Source: Arsenicibacter rosenii (GTDB lineage: Bacteria; Bacteroidota; Bacteroidia; Cytophagales; Spirosomataceae). From it: a stretch of 64,000 bases of DNA. This document shows positions 55,528-64,000 of this stretch, one piece after another. The position numbers were made by a program, and so were the translations under genes. The number at the start of each line of letters is the position of its first letter. Within the stretch, counting starts at the first letter, position 1. A model generated the notes under the pieces. The model did not search any database. It was not told the DNA's origin and worked only from the letters and a program-made list of their open reading frames with translations. The stretch spans positions 558,001 through 622,000 of the forward strand of contig NZ_MORL01000001.1 of the NCBI RefSeq assembly GCF_001870735.1, read 5' to 3'.

Positions 55528-55549
55528 TTTGTCAGATTTTTCTGACAAA
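55528..55549. promoter_or_regulatory. inverted repeat TTTGTCAGA-TTTT-TCTGACAAA
   Basis: A perfect 9-bp inverted repeat 63 bp above the -7 element of the TIM-barrel gene. There is no T run outside it, so it looks more like an operator than a terminator. Confidence 0.4.
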
Positions 55550-55611
55550 TGGCATAGTATCGATAGACTATAGCGTTTTTCTGCCCGCTTCCGTAATACG
55601 TAGCTGCGTTG

Positions 55612-55619
55612 TACTTTTG
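55612..55619 (+). promoter_or_regulatory. -7 element of the TIM-barrel gene
   Basis: TACTTTTG, 63 bp above the ATG at 55683. No clear -33 box. Confidence 0.5.
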
Positions 55620-55682
55620 TCTCCCGCATGCTTATTCAATACGATTACCCGAAATCTCTTCTGACTATAATCTCTTCTGACT

Positions 55683-56597
55683 ATGTTGACACTTGGCTTT
55701 GTCAGTGCTATTCTGGCCGACTTTGATCTGGATTACGTCCTTAATTTTGCCGCAACCCATCGCTTTTCCTGCGTGGAGGTCATGTGCTGGCCGGCCTCCA
55801 ACGCTGACACCCGCCGGTATGCCGGCGTTTCCCACATGGATGTAGACAATGTAAATGTCCCCCTTATCAGACAGGCGCTTGCGCAACACAAGGTATCCAT
55901 TTCCGGGTTAGGGTACTACCCTAACCCGCTTGACCCCGATCCGGAAAAAGCAGCCTTCTATCGGGAACACATAAAAAAAATTATCCGGACGGCTGCCGCA
56001 CTGGATATTCCGGTAGTGAATACCTTCATCGGACGGAACCCGGGCTTATCCGTAGCCGAAAACCTGCGGCTGTTTGCGGAACACTGGCCGGCTATCGTCC
56101 GTGAAGCGGAAGTATACAATGTAAAGATTGGAATCGAAAACTGTCCGATGTGGTTTACCGACGATGAATGGCCGGGGGGCAAAAACCTGGCGACGACACC
56201 GGCGATCTGGGACCGACTGTTTGAGATCATCCCCTCCCCGATCTTCGGGCTCAATTATGATCCCTCTCACATGATCTGGCAGATGATGGACGAAATTAAA
56301 CCCATTTATGCCTACAAAGACCGGCTGCACCACATTCACCTGAAGGATGTAAAACTGTACCGCGACAAGCTCGACCGGGTCGGCATCATGGCCAATCCGC
56401 TGGAATACCACTCGCCCAAACTTCCGGGCCTCGGCGATGTTCGCTGGCGGGATTTCTTTGCGGCCCTCACCGATGTCCGGTATCGCGGACCGGTGTGTAT
56501 TGAAGTAGAAGACAAAGCCTATGAAGCCAGTCCGGAAGATGTGCAGACCGCCATCCTGACCGCCCGCAACTACCTGGCTCAGTTCTTAGTCCTGTAA
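55683..56597 (+). CDS. sugar phosphate isomerase/epimerase family protein (xylose-isomerase-like TIM barrel)
   Basis: 304 residues, cytoplasmic. The xylose-isomerase-like (AP_endonuc_2) fold is shown by FSCVEVMCWPA, SGLGYYPNPLDPD, GIENCPMWF, GLNYDPSHMIWQMMD, LHHIHLKDVKLY and GPVCIEVEDKAYE. Conserved metal ligands (Glu in GIENCP, Asp-His in YDPSH, His in HIHLKD, Glu in IEVED) are present. Members isomerise or epimerise sugars, inositols or hydroxy acids. The substrate is not readable. It is a single gene with a possible operator. Confidence 0.92.
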   Translation: MLTLGFVSAILADFDLDYVLNFAATHRFSCVEVMCWPASNADTRRYAGVSHMDVDNVNVPLIRQALAQHKVSISGLGYYPNPLDPDPEKAAFYREHIKKIIRTAAALDIPVVNTFIGRNPGLSVAENLRLFAEHWPAIVREAEVYNVKIGIENCPMWFTDDEWPGGKNLATTPAIWDRLFEIIPSPIFGLNYDPSHMIWQMMDEIKPIYAYKDRLHHIHLKDVKLYRDKLDRVGIMANPLEYHSPKLPGLGDVRWRDFFAALTDVRYRGPVCIEVEDKAYEASPEDVQTAILTARNYLAQFLVL

Positions 56598-56669
56598 AAA
56601 CCGTCACCGGATACCCGGTACATGAGATCCCGGCTGATCTGTATGTCCGGTATCCGGTGCCTCCGGTTG

Positions 56670-56918
56670 CTAAAAAATTCCCTGCCGTTCGGCCGCCGAT
56701 ACCCAGGCCGACTGCATGGCCTCAAACTGAGCCGCTACCTGATTCAGGAACAACGTATCCAGCATCGCCGGCACATCCTCCGGTTCCGTAAGATCCATTT
56801 CGGAGATCTTATAGGTTTGTTCAAACTGGCCGGCTTCAATCTTTACAATGTATTTATTGTTCCAGGCATACAAGCCCACCTTGAACCGCGGATCGGGAAT
56901 GTCTTTGATATATCTCAT
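56670..56918 (-). CDS. small conserved Bacteroidota protein of unknown function
   Basis: 82 residues: MRYIKDIPDPRFKVGLYAWN, then a strand (KYIVKIEAGQFEQTYKISEMDLTE) and a helix (VPAMLDTLFLNQVAAQFEAMQSAWVSAAERQGIF). The pattern recurs as a stand-alone small protein in Cytophagales. No function is known. It is cytoplasmic and convergent with the TIM-barrel gene. Confidence 0.8.
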   Translation of the reverse strand: MRYIKDIPDPRFKVGLYAWNNKYIVKIEAGQFEQTYKISEMDLTEPEDVPAMLDTLFLNQVAAQFEAMQSAWVSAAERQGIF

Positions 56919-57042
56919 CGTTTAAACAAAATTCGTAGTGCATCTTTGCAGTATCATGTTCATTGATCACAGATCCCATCCCCCCCTGTTTATGGGCCTG
57001 TGTCGTCAGGGACAGATTTAAATCCGTAATCCGATACGCTTC

Positions 57043-58131
57043 ATGAACCAGTTACCCCTGCAAAAGTCGGTCATAGCGCGCAAAATCCCTAACCGGATCA
57101 TCCGCCGGCTTGCCATATACACCCTCTGCCTCCCGGCGCTCACCGGTTCTTTCTCCTGTGGTAACAGCGCCAACGAAGAGGCCGCTCAGTTTTTCCTGCG
57201 CGGGAATGTCCAGCTACAGAAACGGGAATACCGGGAAGCCATCCGCTATTATACGGAGGCCATTGATAAAAAGGCCGATTTTGCGGATGCCTGGCATAAC
57301 CGGGGCCTCGCCAAATACCGCAACGGAGACCGCGAAGGGGCCCTGGCCGACTACAATAAGGCCATTGATACCGATCCCGGTTTTGCCGCTGCTTATCTGA
57401 ACCGTGCCGATATCTGGCTTGAGTCGGGCCACGCGTTGCGTGGACTTTCCGACCTCCGGCGCATCGAAACCGTATATACCGATTCCAGCTTTTACCAGAC
57501 ACGGCTCGGGGATACGTATGTACAGCTGAAAAATCCGGGACAGGCACAGGCCGCCTACGACAAAGCCATTCAGCTGGACAGCAAAAACGTGGAGGCCCTG
57601 ACCAACCGCGGCGCTCTTTTCTTCCAGCAGAAAGCCTACGAACAAGCGCGTCAGGACCTCGACAGAGCCCTTACCCTCAACCCTGAGCAACCGGAAGCCC
57701 TTAATAACAAAGCCTTGCTGCTGGCCAATGACGGACAGTACGACAAGGCCCTCCTGCTGGTGGACAAGGCACTGGCGATCCGGACCGGCCAGCCCTTTTA
57801 CCTCAATAATAAAGGGTATTACCTGCTGATGCTCAACCGTGCGCAGGAAGCGCTGCCGGTCTTACAGGAAGCCTTACGGAAAGACCCGCAGAATGCCTGG
57901 GCGCACCGCAATCTGGGGATTTACTACCTGCAGCAACAACAGGCAGACCCGGCTATTTCGTCGTTTACAGCCGCTGAAAAAATCGATCCCTCCGTTGACC
58001 ATTTATATGGTTATTCCGGGAAAGCATGGCTACTCAAAAACGACCGGATAAGGGCCTGCACGCAATGGAAACGCGGGGTAACAGCCGGTGATTCAATGGC
58101 GGCAGAACTCGCAAAAATACAATGCCGGTAG
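57043..58131 (+). CDS. tetratricopeptide-repeat lipoprotein
   Basis: 362 residues. The hydrophobic N-terminus (AIYTLCLPALTGSFSCGNS) ends in a lipobox with Cys39, so it is membrane-anchored. Eight TPR units follow (for example KREYREAIRYYTEAIDKKADFADAWHNRGLAKYRNGD, PGQAQAAYDKAIQLDSKNVEALTNRGALFFQQK, AQEALPVLQEALRKDPQNAWAHRNLGIYYL). It is probably a scaffold in the envelope. The ATG at 57043 gives an N-terminus with several Arg before the hydrophobic part. Its role is unknown. Confidence 0.92.
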   Translation: MNQLPLQKSVIARKIPNRIIRRLAIYTLCLPALTGSFSCGNSANEEAAQFFLRGNVQLQKREYREAIRYYTEAIDKKADFADAWHNRGLAKYRNGDREGALADYNKAIDTDPGFAAAYLNRADIWLESGHALRGLSDLRRIETVYTDSSFYQTRLGDTYVQLKNPGQAQAAYDKAIQLDSKNVEALTNRGALFFQQKAYEQARQDLDRALTLNPEQPEALNNKALLLANDGQYDKALLLVDKALAIRTGQPFYLNNKGYYLLMLNRAQEALPVLQEALRKDPQNAWAHRNLGIYYLQQQQADPAISSFTAAEKIDPSVDHLYGYSGKAWLLKNDRIRACTQWKRGVTAGDSMAAELAKIQCR

Positions 58132-58139
58132 CGCCTCAG

Positions 58140-58227
58140 ATCAGGAGAGACGCCTAAAGACTAAACTAATTCCTAAACTATGCGGTTGTCTTTATTGTGT
58201 ACCTTTTGGGAGTAAGTCTCTCCTGAT
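58140..58227. repeat. 12-bp inverted repeat flanking the mqo leader
   Basis: ATCAGGAGAGAC (58140-58151) is the reverse complement of 58216-58227, with a 64-nt loop. The right arm ends 6 bp before the mqo ATG. In the message it could fold and hide the translation start. Confidence 0.55.
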
Positions 58228-58232
58228 AAATT

Positions 58233-59744
58233 ATGCCAAAACACGAAAAAACCGGACAAAAAGGTCCTGACGTCATCCTGATCGGCGCCGGGATCATGAG
58301 CGCCACCCTCGGCGTCCTGTTAAAAGAGCTACAACCTGATATTACCATTGACATTTTTGAGCGGCTTGATCAGGCAGCCGCCGAAAGTTCGGACGCCTGG
58401 AACAATGCCGGCACCGGACATGCCGCTTTCTGCGAACTCAACTATACCCCGGAACAACCCGACGGCTCCATTGACATTTCCAAAGCCATCAAAATCGCCG
58501 AGTCGTTTGAAATCTCCCGGCAGTTCTGGGCCTCGCTTGTTCAGCAACATTTCCTCGAAGATGCGCCTCAGTTTATCCGGCCCATCCCGCACATGAGTTT
58601 CGTGTGGGGCGAAGAAAATGTCAACTATCTCCGGAAACGCTACCAGGCCATGAAGGCGTCTCCGCTCTTCGCCGACATGCAGTATTCCGAAGACCCGGAC
58701 GTAATCAGCGAATGGATTCCGCTCGTGATGGAGGGCCGGGACCGGTCACAGCCAGTAGCGGCCAACCGGATGGACATGGGTACGGATGTAAATTTCGGAG
58801 CCCTCACGCGCTTCATGTTTGACAAGCTTGCAGCCATGGATGGTGTCAACATACACTTCGGTTATGAGGTACGCGATTTATGGCGGTCGAAATCCCTCGG
58901 CGGCTGGAAGATCCGGCTCGAAAACCTCAATGGCGGGAATACCCGGGACATACAGGCAGATTTCGTATTTATTGGCGCGGGTGGGGGATCCCTCCGCCTG
59001 CTGGAAAAATCCGATATTCCGGAAAGCCGTGGCTATGGCGGATTCCCCGTCAGCGGTCAATGGCTGAAATGTACCAACCGTGAGGTCATCGAACAGCACC
59101 AGGCGAAGGTATACGGAAAAGCATCCGTCGGTGCGCCGCCTATGTCCGTCCCCCACCTCGACACCCGCATGATCGACGGACAGAAAGAACTTCTTTTTGG
59201 CCCCTATGCCGGTTTCTCAACCAAATTTCTGAAAAACGGCTCGTATCTGGATCTGCCCAAGTCGGTGCAGATGAGTAATATCGCACCCATGCTGATGGCG
59301 GGTCTGCACAACATTCCGCTGACCAGATACCTCATCCAGCAGGTAATGCAGTCGCCGGAAGACCGTTTATCCGCCCTGCGGGAATACTTCCCGAATGCCC
59401 GGATGGAAGACTGGGAACTGGAAGTGGCCGGGCAACGGGTGCAGGTGATCAAAAAAGACGAAGAAGAAGGCGGCGTACTCGAATTCGGAACCGAAATTGT
59501 CAGCGCCGCCGACGGAAGTATTGCGGCCCTGTTGGGGGCATCGCCGGGCGCATCGACCGCCGTTTCCATCATGCTTACCCTGCTCGAACGCTGCTTCCCC
59601 GAACAACTCAACACGGAGGCCTGGCAGCAGAAGCTGAAAGAACTCATCCCGACCTACGGTAAATCCATTAAGAACGATCCGGTGATGGTACAGCAAATCC
59701 GCAGCTGGACGGGCAGTGTCCTCGGGCTGGACGGGCACGTTTAA
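58233..59744 (+). CDS. mqo: malate:quinone oxidoreductase
   Basis: 503 residues. It oxidises malate to oxaloacetate and passes electrons to the quinone pool (menaquinone here) on the inner face of the membrane. FAD-binding [13 protein letters not shown] is near residue 17. The family blocks [60 protein letters not shown] and [14 protein letters not shown] are all present. The C-terminal FAD part [19 protein letters not shown] is intact. It converges with menD across a repeat-rich gap. Confidence 0.97.
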   Translation: MPKHEKTGQKGPDVILIGAGIMSATLGVLLKELQPDITIDIFERLDQAAAESSDAWNNAGTGHAAFCELNYTPEQPDGSIDISKAIKIAESFEISRQFWASLVQQHFLEDAPQFIRPIPHMSFVWGEENVNYLRKRYQAMKASPLFADMQYSEDPDVISEWIPLVMEGRDRSQPVAANRMDMGTDVNFGALTRFMFDKLAAMDGVNIHFGYEVRDLWRSKSLGGWKIRLENLNGGNTRDIQADFVFIGAGGGSLRLLEKSDIPESRGYGGFPVSGQWLKCTNREVIEQHQAKVYGKASVGAPPMSVPHLDTRMIDGQKELLFGPYAGFSTKFLKNGSYLDLPKSVQMSNIAPMLMAGLHNIPLTRYLIQQVMQSPEDRLSALREYFPNARMEDWELEVAGQRVQVIKKDEEEGGVLEFGTEIVSAADGSIAALLGASPGASTAVSIMLTLLERCFPEQLNTEAWQQKLKELIPTYGKSIKNDPVMVQQIRSWTGSVLGLDGHV

Positions 59745-59795
59745 TATCCGTTTCTTTTATTGCTTTTCCCATATCCCGTATCCCGTATCCCGTAC

Positions 59796-59890
59796 GGGCG
59801 ACCCCACGTGGTCGCCCTTTTTCATTGATTCACGCGGGGTAAGGTATCGGGCAACCACGTGCAGTATCGGGCGACCACGTGGGGTCGCCC
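59796..59890. repeat. dispersed 22-nt hairpin repeats, copies D and E in opposite orientation, with degenerate units between
   Basis: Copy D (59796-59817) has the same orientation as the other copies and is followed by TTTTT. Copy E (59869-59890) is its exact reverse complement and ends at the menD stop. Between them, 59845-59864 (TATCGGGCAACCACGTGCAG) is a degenerate unit that resembles the reverse complement of the 23-nt minisatellite. Three TATCCCG repeats lie just before copy D. Confidence 0.85.
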
Positions 59891-61621
59891 CTACATGGAT
59901 CGGACGGCGGCTTTGTAGGCGGCAAATTCTTCCTGATTCAGGTATTTGTCGGTTTTAATTTCAAGCAACTGCACCGTCGCAGACGGGTCAAAAAAATCGG
60001 GCAGGGCAGCCTTTACCTCTGCCAGCGTGGTACATACCCGATACCCGATACCGGCATCTGCCGCCGTCCGTTCGGCGGTAAGCGGCTGAGCCACCTCAAA
60101 AAACGCTTCCAGCTCGGGTTGCTGCCCCGGCCCGTCTATCATCCGGAAAATATGTCCGCCGTGATTATTAAACAGCACCATCCGCAGATTGGCGGGCAGA
60201 TAGTTGTTCCAAAGCCCGTTGCGGTCGTAGAAAAAGGCGACGTCGCCAATGAAAAGCGTGACCAGCCGGTCTGTCCCCAGCGCCGCTCCGACAGCCGTAC
60301 TCAGACAACCGTCAATGCCGCTTACCCCCCGGTTTGCCCGGACCGCAACCGCCTGCCGCTCGTCCAGACCGCAAAGGGTAGCATACCGTACCGGCATGCT
60401 GTTGGACAAATGCAATTCTGAACCGGCCGGCAAGGCATCCAGCACCATGGCCGTCGCCCGGAAATCGGTCAGGGTGTCGCCCGCCAGCGATTTCCGGATC
60501 ACACGCCCCGCCTTCCGGTCGGCCTGTTGCCAGCGTTCCAGAAAACCATCTGTATCGTCCTCCTCATCCCCCTGCAGAAACCGCTGATAATCCAGATCAC
60601 TGAACAGCTTGCTGAAAAACGCGGCAGGTTCCATGGGTATCTGCGTGGTTAGTGTCCGGAACGGATCGGTTACCCGATCGGCCACCGGGGCAATATGCCA
60701 GTGCTGACTGGCGGGAAACTGCCGTAAAAACGTCTTCAGGTTCCGGGTCAGAAACGAAAGGCCCAGGGTAATCAGCAAGTCCGGTTGCAGGCTGCGTTTG
60801 AAGGCCTCATCCGGCACCGCCAGAAACGTATCGGCAAAGGTGATAAACTGTCCGTTACGGGCCAGATTGCTGACAATCTCCCCCACTACCGGCACCTGAA
60901 ACTCGTCACTCAGCTTACGCAGCCACCCGATCAGCACCGGATCATCCGGCATCTGCCCCACGGCAATCAGCTTCTTGCCGGTACCTTCCCAGACCGCCTG
61001 GATGCGGTGCCAGTCTTCCGTTTTCAGGGACGGTTCCGTTGGCAGCGTGTCGATAATCCGGACGGGTTCATACCGGAACCGTTCATCCGGTTTCGGATAG
61101 AAAGGCTCCCGCAACGGAATGTTGATATGCACCGGCCCCCGGGCACCCGACACGGTCAGGTTATAGGCTTCATTGAGCGAACGCTCAATAAACCAGCGTG
61201 AATCCGGATGGTCGTAGTCGGCCGGCAGTTCATAACTGCGTTTGACGTGTTGTCCGAAAATACCCGCCTGAAACATCGTTTGCCCGTCCTGCTGGTGTAC
61301 CCATTCGCGGGGACGGTCGGCCGTCAGCAGCAGCAACGGTATTTCCTGAAAATAAGCCTCCGCGACGGCCGGGGCCAGGTTATAGACCGCGCTGCCGGAC
61401 GTACAGATCACCCCGACGGGTCGTTGTTGCTGCTGAGCGAGGCCGAGCGCGATAAATCCCGCCGACCGCTCATCCGGTACCACCCGGACCTGCAGGCCGG
61501 GATGCCGTACCACGGCCAGCGTCAGCGGTGCCGACCGCGATCCGGGTGAGACGATCACGTCCGTCATGCCCTTCCGGGAAAGCAGTTCGGCTATATTTAC
61601 TATGGGTTGAAGGATAGGCAT
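59891..61621 (-). CDS. menD: 2-succinyl-5-enolpyruvyl-6-hydroxy-3-cyclohexene-1-carboxylate synthase
   Basis: 576 residues. A thiamine-diphosphate enzyme that joins isochorismate and 2-oxoglutarate, early in menaquinone synthesis. The N-terminal pyrimidine-binding part has VIVSPGSRSAPLTLAVVRHP, VVPDERSAGFIALGLAQ (catalytic Glu), GVICTSGSAVYNLAPAV and LLLTADRPREW. The diphosphate-binding part has NRGVSGIDGCLSTAVGAALG, LFIGDVAFFYDRNGLWNN and LRMVLFNNHGGHIFR. No other men gene adjoins it. It converges with mqo, whose electron acceptor it helps to make. Confidence 0.96.
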   Translation of the reverse strand: MPILQPIVNIAELLSRKGMTDVIVSPGSRSAPLTLAVVRHPGLQVRVVPDERSAGFIALGLAQQQQRPVGVICTSGSAVYNLAPAVAEAYFQEIPLLLLTADRPREWVHQQDGQTMFQAGIFGQHVKRSYELPADYDHPDSRWFIERSLNEAYNLTVSGARGPVHINIPLREPFYPKPDERFRYEPVRIIDTLPTEPSLKTEDWHRIQAVWEGTGKKLIAVGQMPDDPVLIGWLRKLSDEFQVPVVGEIVSNLARNGQFITFADTFLAVPDEAFKRSLQPDLLITLGLSFLTRNLKTFLRQFPASQHWHIAPVADRVTDPFRTLTTQIPMEPAAFFSKLFSDLDYQRFLQGDEEDDTDGFLERWQQADRKAGRVIRKSLAGDTLTDFRATAMVLDALPAGSELHLSNSMPVRYATLCGLDERQAVAVRANRGVSGIDGCLSTAVGAALGTDRLVTLFIGDVAFFYDRNGLWNNYLPANLRMVLFNNHGGHIFRMIDGPGQQPELEAFFEVAQPLTAERTAADAGIGYRVCTTLAEVKAALPDFFDPSATVQLLEIKTDKYLNQEEFAAYKAAVRSM

Positions 61622-61700
61622 ACGATTGGATTCTTCTCAATGATTCTGCAAAAATCTGCAAACTTTTCCACTTAACAGACCGTTGACCTCTATAGGAGTG

Positions 61701-61801
61701 AATGTATAATCAATAATGGATAACAGACCGGCACGCATGGCGGTCAACCGTCCTGCCCGGTCCCGGTGTTCACCCCCGTTATCCGTTGTCTAGTATACAT
61801 T
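61701..61801. repeat. imperfect 24-bp inverted repeat with GC-rich loop
   Basis: AATGTATA (61701-61708) and GGATAAC (61718-61724) face GTTATCC (61778-61784) and TATACATT (61794-61801) with equal 9-nt gaps. The loop (61725-61777) is GC-rich. It lies in the divergent gap between menD and the TetR-like gene. Confidence 0.65.
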
Positions 61802-61830
61802 AACATTGACCGCCTGGCTTAACTTGATTG

Positions 61831-62493
61831 ATGGAAACAAACGAAAAAATACGGAAGGCATACACGGAGTATGTCCTCGAACACGGAAAACAGCCCGCCT
61901 CTGTGTTTCAGTTCGCCAAAAAGCTGAAACTGCCGGAAGCCGAATTTTACACACACTACGCCTCCTTCGATGCCATCGAAGCCGATGTATGGCTTTCTGT
62001 GTTTGATCAGGCCCGGCAGACCGTAGAGGCCGACCCAACGTATCAAACCTATTCGGTACGCGAAAAGTTACTGGCTTTCTTTTATACCTGGATCGAAGTG
62101 CTGAAATCGCAGCGCAGTTTTGTGGTGTATAGTGTTGCCCGGATCCGGTCAGCGCAGCCGGCCATGGCAGGTGCCGGCCGGCTGCACTCGCTCCGCTCCA
62201 TGACCCTGCAGCCGTTTCGGGAAGCCTTTGACGATTATGCCCGCGATCTGATGGCCGAAGGCCGCGAAAGCCGCGAAGTAGAACCGCGACCGTTCCTGAC
62301 CGACCGGTACCCGAAAGCCCTGTGGGCCGAAACGCTCCTGATTCTGGATTTCTGGGTGCGCGACGTCAGCAAAAATTTTGAAAAAACCGATACCGTCATC
62401 GAAAAAGCGGTCAATACCACCTTCGACCTGATTGGCCGTTCGCCGCTGGACTCGCTTTTCGATCTGGCTAAGTTTATGTACCAAAACCGATGA
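61831..62493 (+). CDS. TetR-like transcriptional regulator
   Basis: 220 residues from ATG 61831 (METNEKIRKAY). The first 50 residues form a TetR-type helix-turn-helix (IRKAYTEYVLEHGKQPASVFQFAKKLKLPEAEFYTHYASF). The rest is a helical ligand or dimer domain (VREKLLAFFYTWIEVLKSQRSFVVYS, LLILDFWVRDVSKNFEKTDTVIEKAVNTTFDLI). Its last codons overlap the ABC1 kinase start (ATGA), so the two proteins are co-translated and probably work together. Confidence 0.88.
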   Translation: METNEKIRKAYTEYVLEHGKQPASVFQFAKKLKLPEAEFYTHYASFDAIEADVWLSVFDQARQTVEADPTYQTYSVREKLLAFFYTWIEVLKSQRSFVVYSVARIRSAQPAMAGAGRLHSLRSMTLQPFREAFDDYARDLMAEGRESREVEPRPFLTDRYPKALWAETLLILDFWVRDVSKNFEKTDTVIEKAVNTTFDLIGRSPLDSLFDLAKFMYQNR

Positions 62494-63806
62494 AAACACA
62501 AACCTCCATCCCCACCTCGAAAGTCGCCCGTGCCGGCCAGTTCGTCAAAGCCGGTGTGAAGGTCGGTGGAAATTACCTGAAACATTACAGCAAAAAACTG
62601 GTCAATCCGGAGCTTTCGAAGGAAGACCTGCATAAAGACAACGCCGCTGATATTTACGATGCGCTGAGCGAACTCAAAGGGTCGGCGTTGAAAATGGCCC
62701 AGATGCTGAGTATGGACCGCGGGCTTCTGCCAACGGCCTATTCTCAGAAATTTGCCATGTCGCAGTATTCGGCGCCGCCGCTTTCGGGCCCGCTCGTGGT
62801 TAAAACCTTCCGGACCTATTTCGGCAAATCGCCGGGTGAGCTCTTTGACCGCTTTGACATCAAAGCCAGCAATGCGGCCAGTATCGGGCAGGTGCATGAA
62901 GCCTGGAAAGACGGCAAACGCCTGGCAGTAAAAGTCCAGTACCCCGGCGTGGCCGATTCGGTTAGTTCAGACCTCCGGATTGCCAAGCCGCTTGCCGTGC
63001 GTCTGCTCAACCTGAACGAAAAGGATATTGACCGGTATATGGGCGAGGTGGAGTCAAAACTCCTGGAAGAGACCGACTATTCCCTGGAACTGAAACGGTC
63101 GATGGAAATTTCGGCCGCCTGTGCACACATTCCGGATCTGGTCTTTGCCGGTTACTATCCCGAACTGTCTGCCAAACGGATCCTGACGATGGATTGGGTG
63201 GAAGGACTTCACCTCAAGGATTTCTTACTGACGAATCCGTCACAGGACGTGCGGGACCGGATCGGGCAGGCACTCTGGGACTTTTACGATTTCCAGATCC
63301 ATACGCTGCGGCAGGTTCACGCCGACCCGCATCCGGGCAATTTCCTGATGCGGCAGGATGGCACCATGGGGATTATTGATTTTGGGTGTGTCAAGGTTAT
63401 TCCGGAATCCTATTATGACAACTATTTCCGGTTGATTAATCCGGACACCCTGAAGAATAACGCGCTGACCGAACAGATTTTTGACAAACTGGAATACCTG
63501 CTCCCATCGGATACCCCGAAAGAACGGGCCTTTTTCTCGGACGTATTCCGGCAGATGATTGTTATGCTGGGTGAGCCGTTTGCGGTCGACGTATTCGATT
63601 TCGGCAACGACGCTTATTTTGAGAAGGTATACGCCTTTGCGGACAATCTCTCCAAAATGGACGAATTACGCAGCGCTAACGGGGCGCGGGGCTCTCAGGA
63701 CGGCCTGTATATCAACCGGACCTATTATGGCCTCTACGCCATTTTAAATGAGCTTAAAGCAAACGTCCGCACCACCCGTCCCGACTGGCTGCGGCCGGAA
63801 GCCTGA
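62490..63806 (+). CDS. ABC1/UbiB (AarF, ADCK) family atypical kinase
   Basis: 438 residues. The family motifs are present in order: KGSALKMAQMLSMD (KxGQ-like region, about 61-74), NAASIGQVHEA (Ala-rich nucleotide loop, about 129-139), AVKVQYPG (Lys, about 147), EETDYSLEL, HADPHPGNF (catalytic loop, about 271-279) and IIDFGCVK (metal Asp). Members bind ATP and assist quinone synthesis or lipid export; their substrate is still debated. Ubiquinone is not expected in this group, so a link to menaquinone or lipids is more likely. No transmembrane helix is seen at the C-terminus. Confidence 0.94.
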   Translation: MKTQTSIPTSKVARAGQFVKAGVKVGGNYLKHYSKKLVNPELSKEDLHKDNAADIYDALSELKGSALKMAQMLSMDRGLLPTAYSQKFAMSQYSAPPLSGPLVVKTFRTYFGKSPGELFDRFDIKASNAASIGQVHEAWKDGKRLAVKVQYPGVADSVSSDLRIAKPLAVRLLNLNEKDIDRYMGEVESKLLEETDYSLELKRSMEISAACAHIPDLVFAGYYPELSAKRILTMDWVEGLHLKDFLLTNPSQDVRDRIGQALWDFYDFQIHTLRQVHADPHPGNFLMRQDGTMGIIDFGCVKVIPESYYDNYFRLINPDTLKNNALTEQIFDKLEYLLPSDTPKERAFFSDVFRQMIVMLGEPFAVDVFDFGNDAYFEKVYAFADNLSKMDELRSANGARGSQDGLYINRTYYGLYAILNELKANVRTTRPDWLRPEA

Positions 63807-63820
63807 TCTTCCCCCACCGA

Positions 63821-63856
63821 CAAAAGCCATCCCCTCAGCAGAAGGGATGGCTTTTG
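63821..63856. terminator. bidirectional terminator after the ABC1 kinase gene
   Basis: A 13-bp stem CAAAAGCCATCCC (63821-63833) with 63844-63856 and a 10-nt loop; T/A runs on both sides. It serves the converging genes at either side. Confidence 0.88.
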
Positions 63857-63878
63857 TTAGTATAGCTATTATCGCTCC

Positions 63879-64000
63879 CTAAACAACCCTGGTTGACTGA
63901 ACGGCCTGCCACCCAAGACCCAGGGCGAGACCATCTTCGACCAAAGCAACCACTGTATCCGGCATTCCTTTTTCTTCCGTCAGCCACCGGCGCAGATGAA
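63879..64000 (-). CDS. C-terminal end of an unidentified protein, cut by the window
   Basis: The minus-strand frame runs from the window edge to TAG at 63879-63881 and gives about 40 residues (HLRRWLTEEKGMPDTV then VALVEDGLALGLGWQAV). The composition is protein-like and the terminator at 63821 lies directly after it, so a gene probably ends here. No family is recognised. Confidence 0.55.
   Translation of the reverse strand, partial: HLRRWLTEEKGMPDTVVALVEDGLALGLGWQAVQSTRVV

Larger units (their letters stand above)
55208..55682. other. divergent intergenic region gyrA / TIM-barrel gene
   Basis: 475 bp. It holds the gyrA -7 element, a 9-bp inverted repeat with a TTTT loop (55528-55549), an ATAGT/ACTAT pair (about 55555-55573), and the -7 element of the next gene (55612-55619). 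No reading frame or RNA gene was seen. Confidence 0.6.

Overview
This window comes from a chromosome of a Gram-negative member of the Bacteroidota, most likely order Cytophagales and close to Spirosoma. The genus is an inference. The grounds are a SusC/SusD pair, M61 peptidase and Wzi proteins, HU-CCDC81/SPOR and 1,000-residue TPR envelope proteins, menaquinone-based metabolism (menD, mqo), and many promoters with the Bacteroidota -7 element TAnnTTTG in place of a sigma-70 -10 box. Base composition looks about half G+C, except for an AT-rich stretch near 48.0-51.1 kb. No prophage, intact transposon, CRISPR array or rRNA operon was seen.

Layout. 1-6.9 kb: a cut-off secreted protein, SusD and SusC (all minus strand), and a divergent membrane-anchored protein of unknown role. 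7.1-7.7 kb: five tandem copies of one tRNA-Thr(TGT) gene in 133-bp repeats with a promoter and a terminator. 8.1-15.1 kb: a DUF349 protein, pdxH, a CLC chloride transporter and a fused trehalose-6-phosphate synthase/phosphatase. 15.1-21.9 kb: an ECF sigma factor, a large unknown secreted protein, N-carbamoylputrescine amidase, a RES/Xre toxin-antitoxin pair and a secreted PIG-L deacetylase. 22-25 kb: an ABC exporter operon with its own YtrA-type GntR repressor and a matching operator. 25-32.9 kb: proB, a GltB-like FMN protein, a 23-nt minisatellite, prfC, a small Lys/Ala-rich exported protein, a GH13 enzyme and a DUF1460 protein. 33-37.6 kb: a second ECF sigma factor, Wzi, an orphan promoter-terminator unit (candidate small RNA) and an M61 peptidase. 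37.7-47 kb: an envelope cluster (TPR, outer-membrane barrel, HU-SPOR, TonB-like), then folC and trmB. 47-51 kb: gapA, an AT-rich gene-poor stretch carrying a SusC remnant, dapD with a terminator in its leader, and an Xre regulator. 51-64 kb: a TPR protein, gyrA, a xylose-isomerase-like TIM barrel protein, a small conserved protein, a TPR lipoprotein, mqo, menD, a TetR-like regulator overlapping an ABC1 kinase, and the end of one more minus-strand gene.

How the parts fit. Most genes are housekeeping or envelope functions in short operons. otsAB-clc looks like an osmotic or acid-stress pair. mqo (feeds electrons to menaquinone) converges with menD (makes menaquinone). The 37.7-45 kb genes look like one envelope-building module. 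The most unusual elements are non-coding: the tRNA-Thr array, a dispersed 22-nt hairpin repeat of which one copy has grown into a minisatellite, two promoter-terminator units without a reading frame, and several long simple-sequence inverted repeats between genes. I found no clear new defence or metabolic system. Coordinates and motifs were read by eye; no searches or folding calculations were run.
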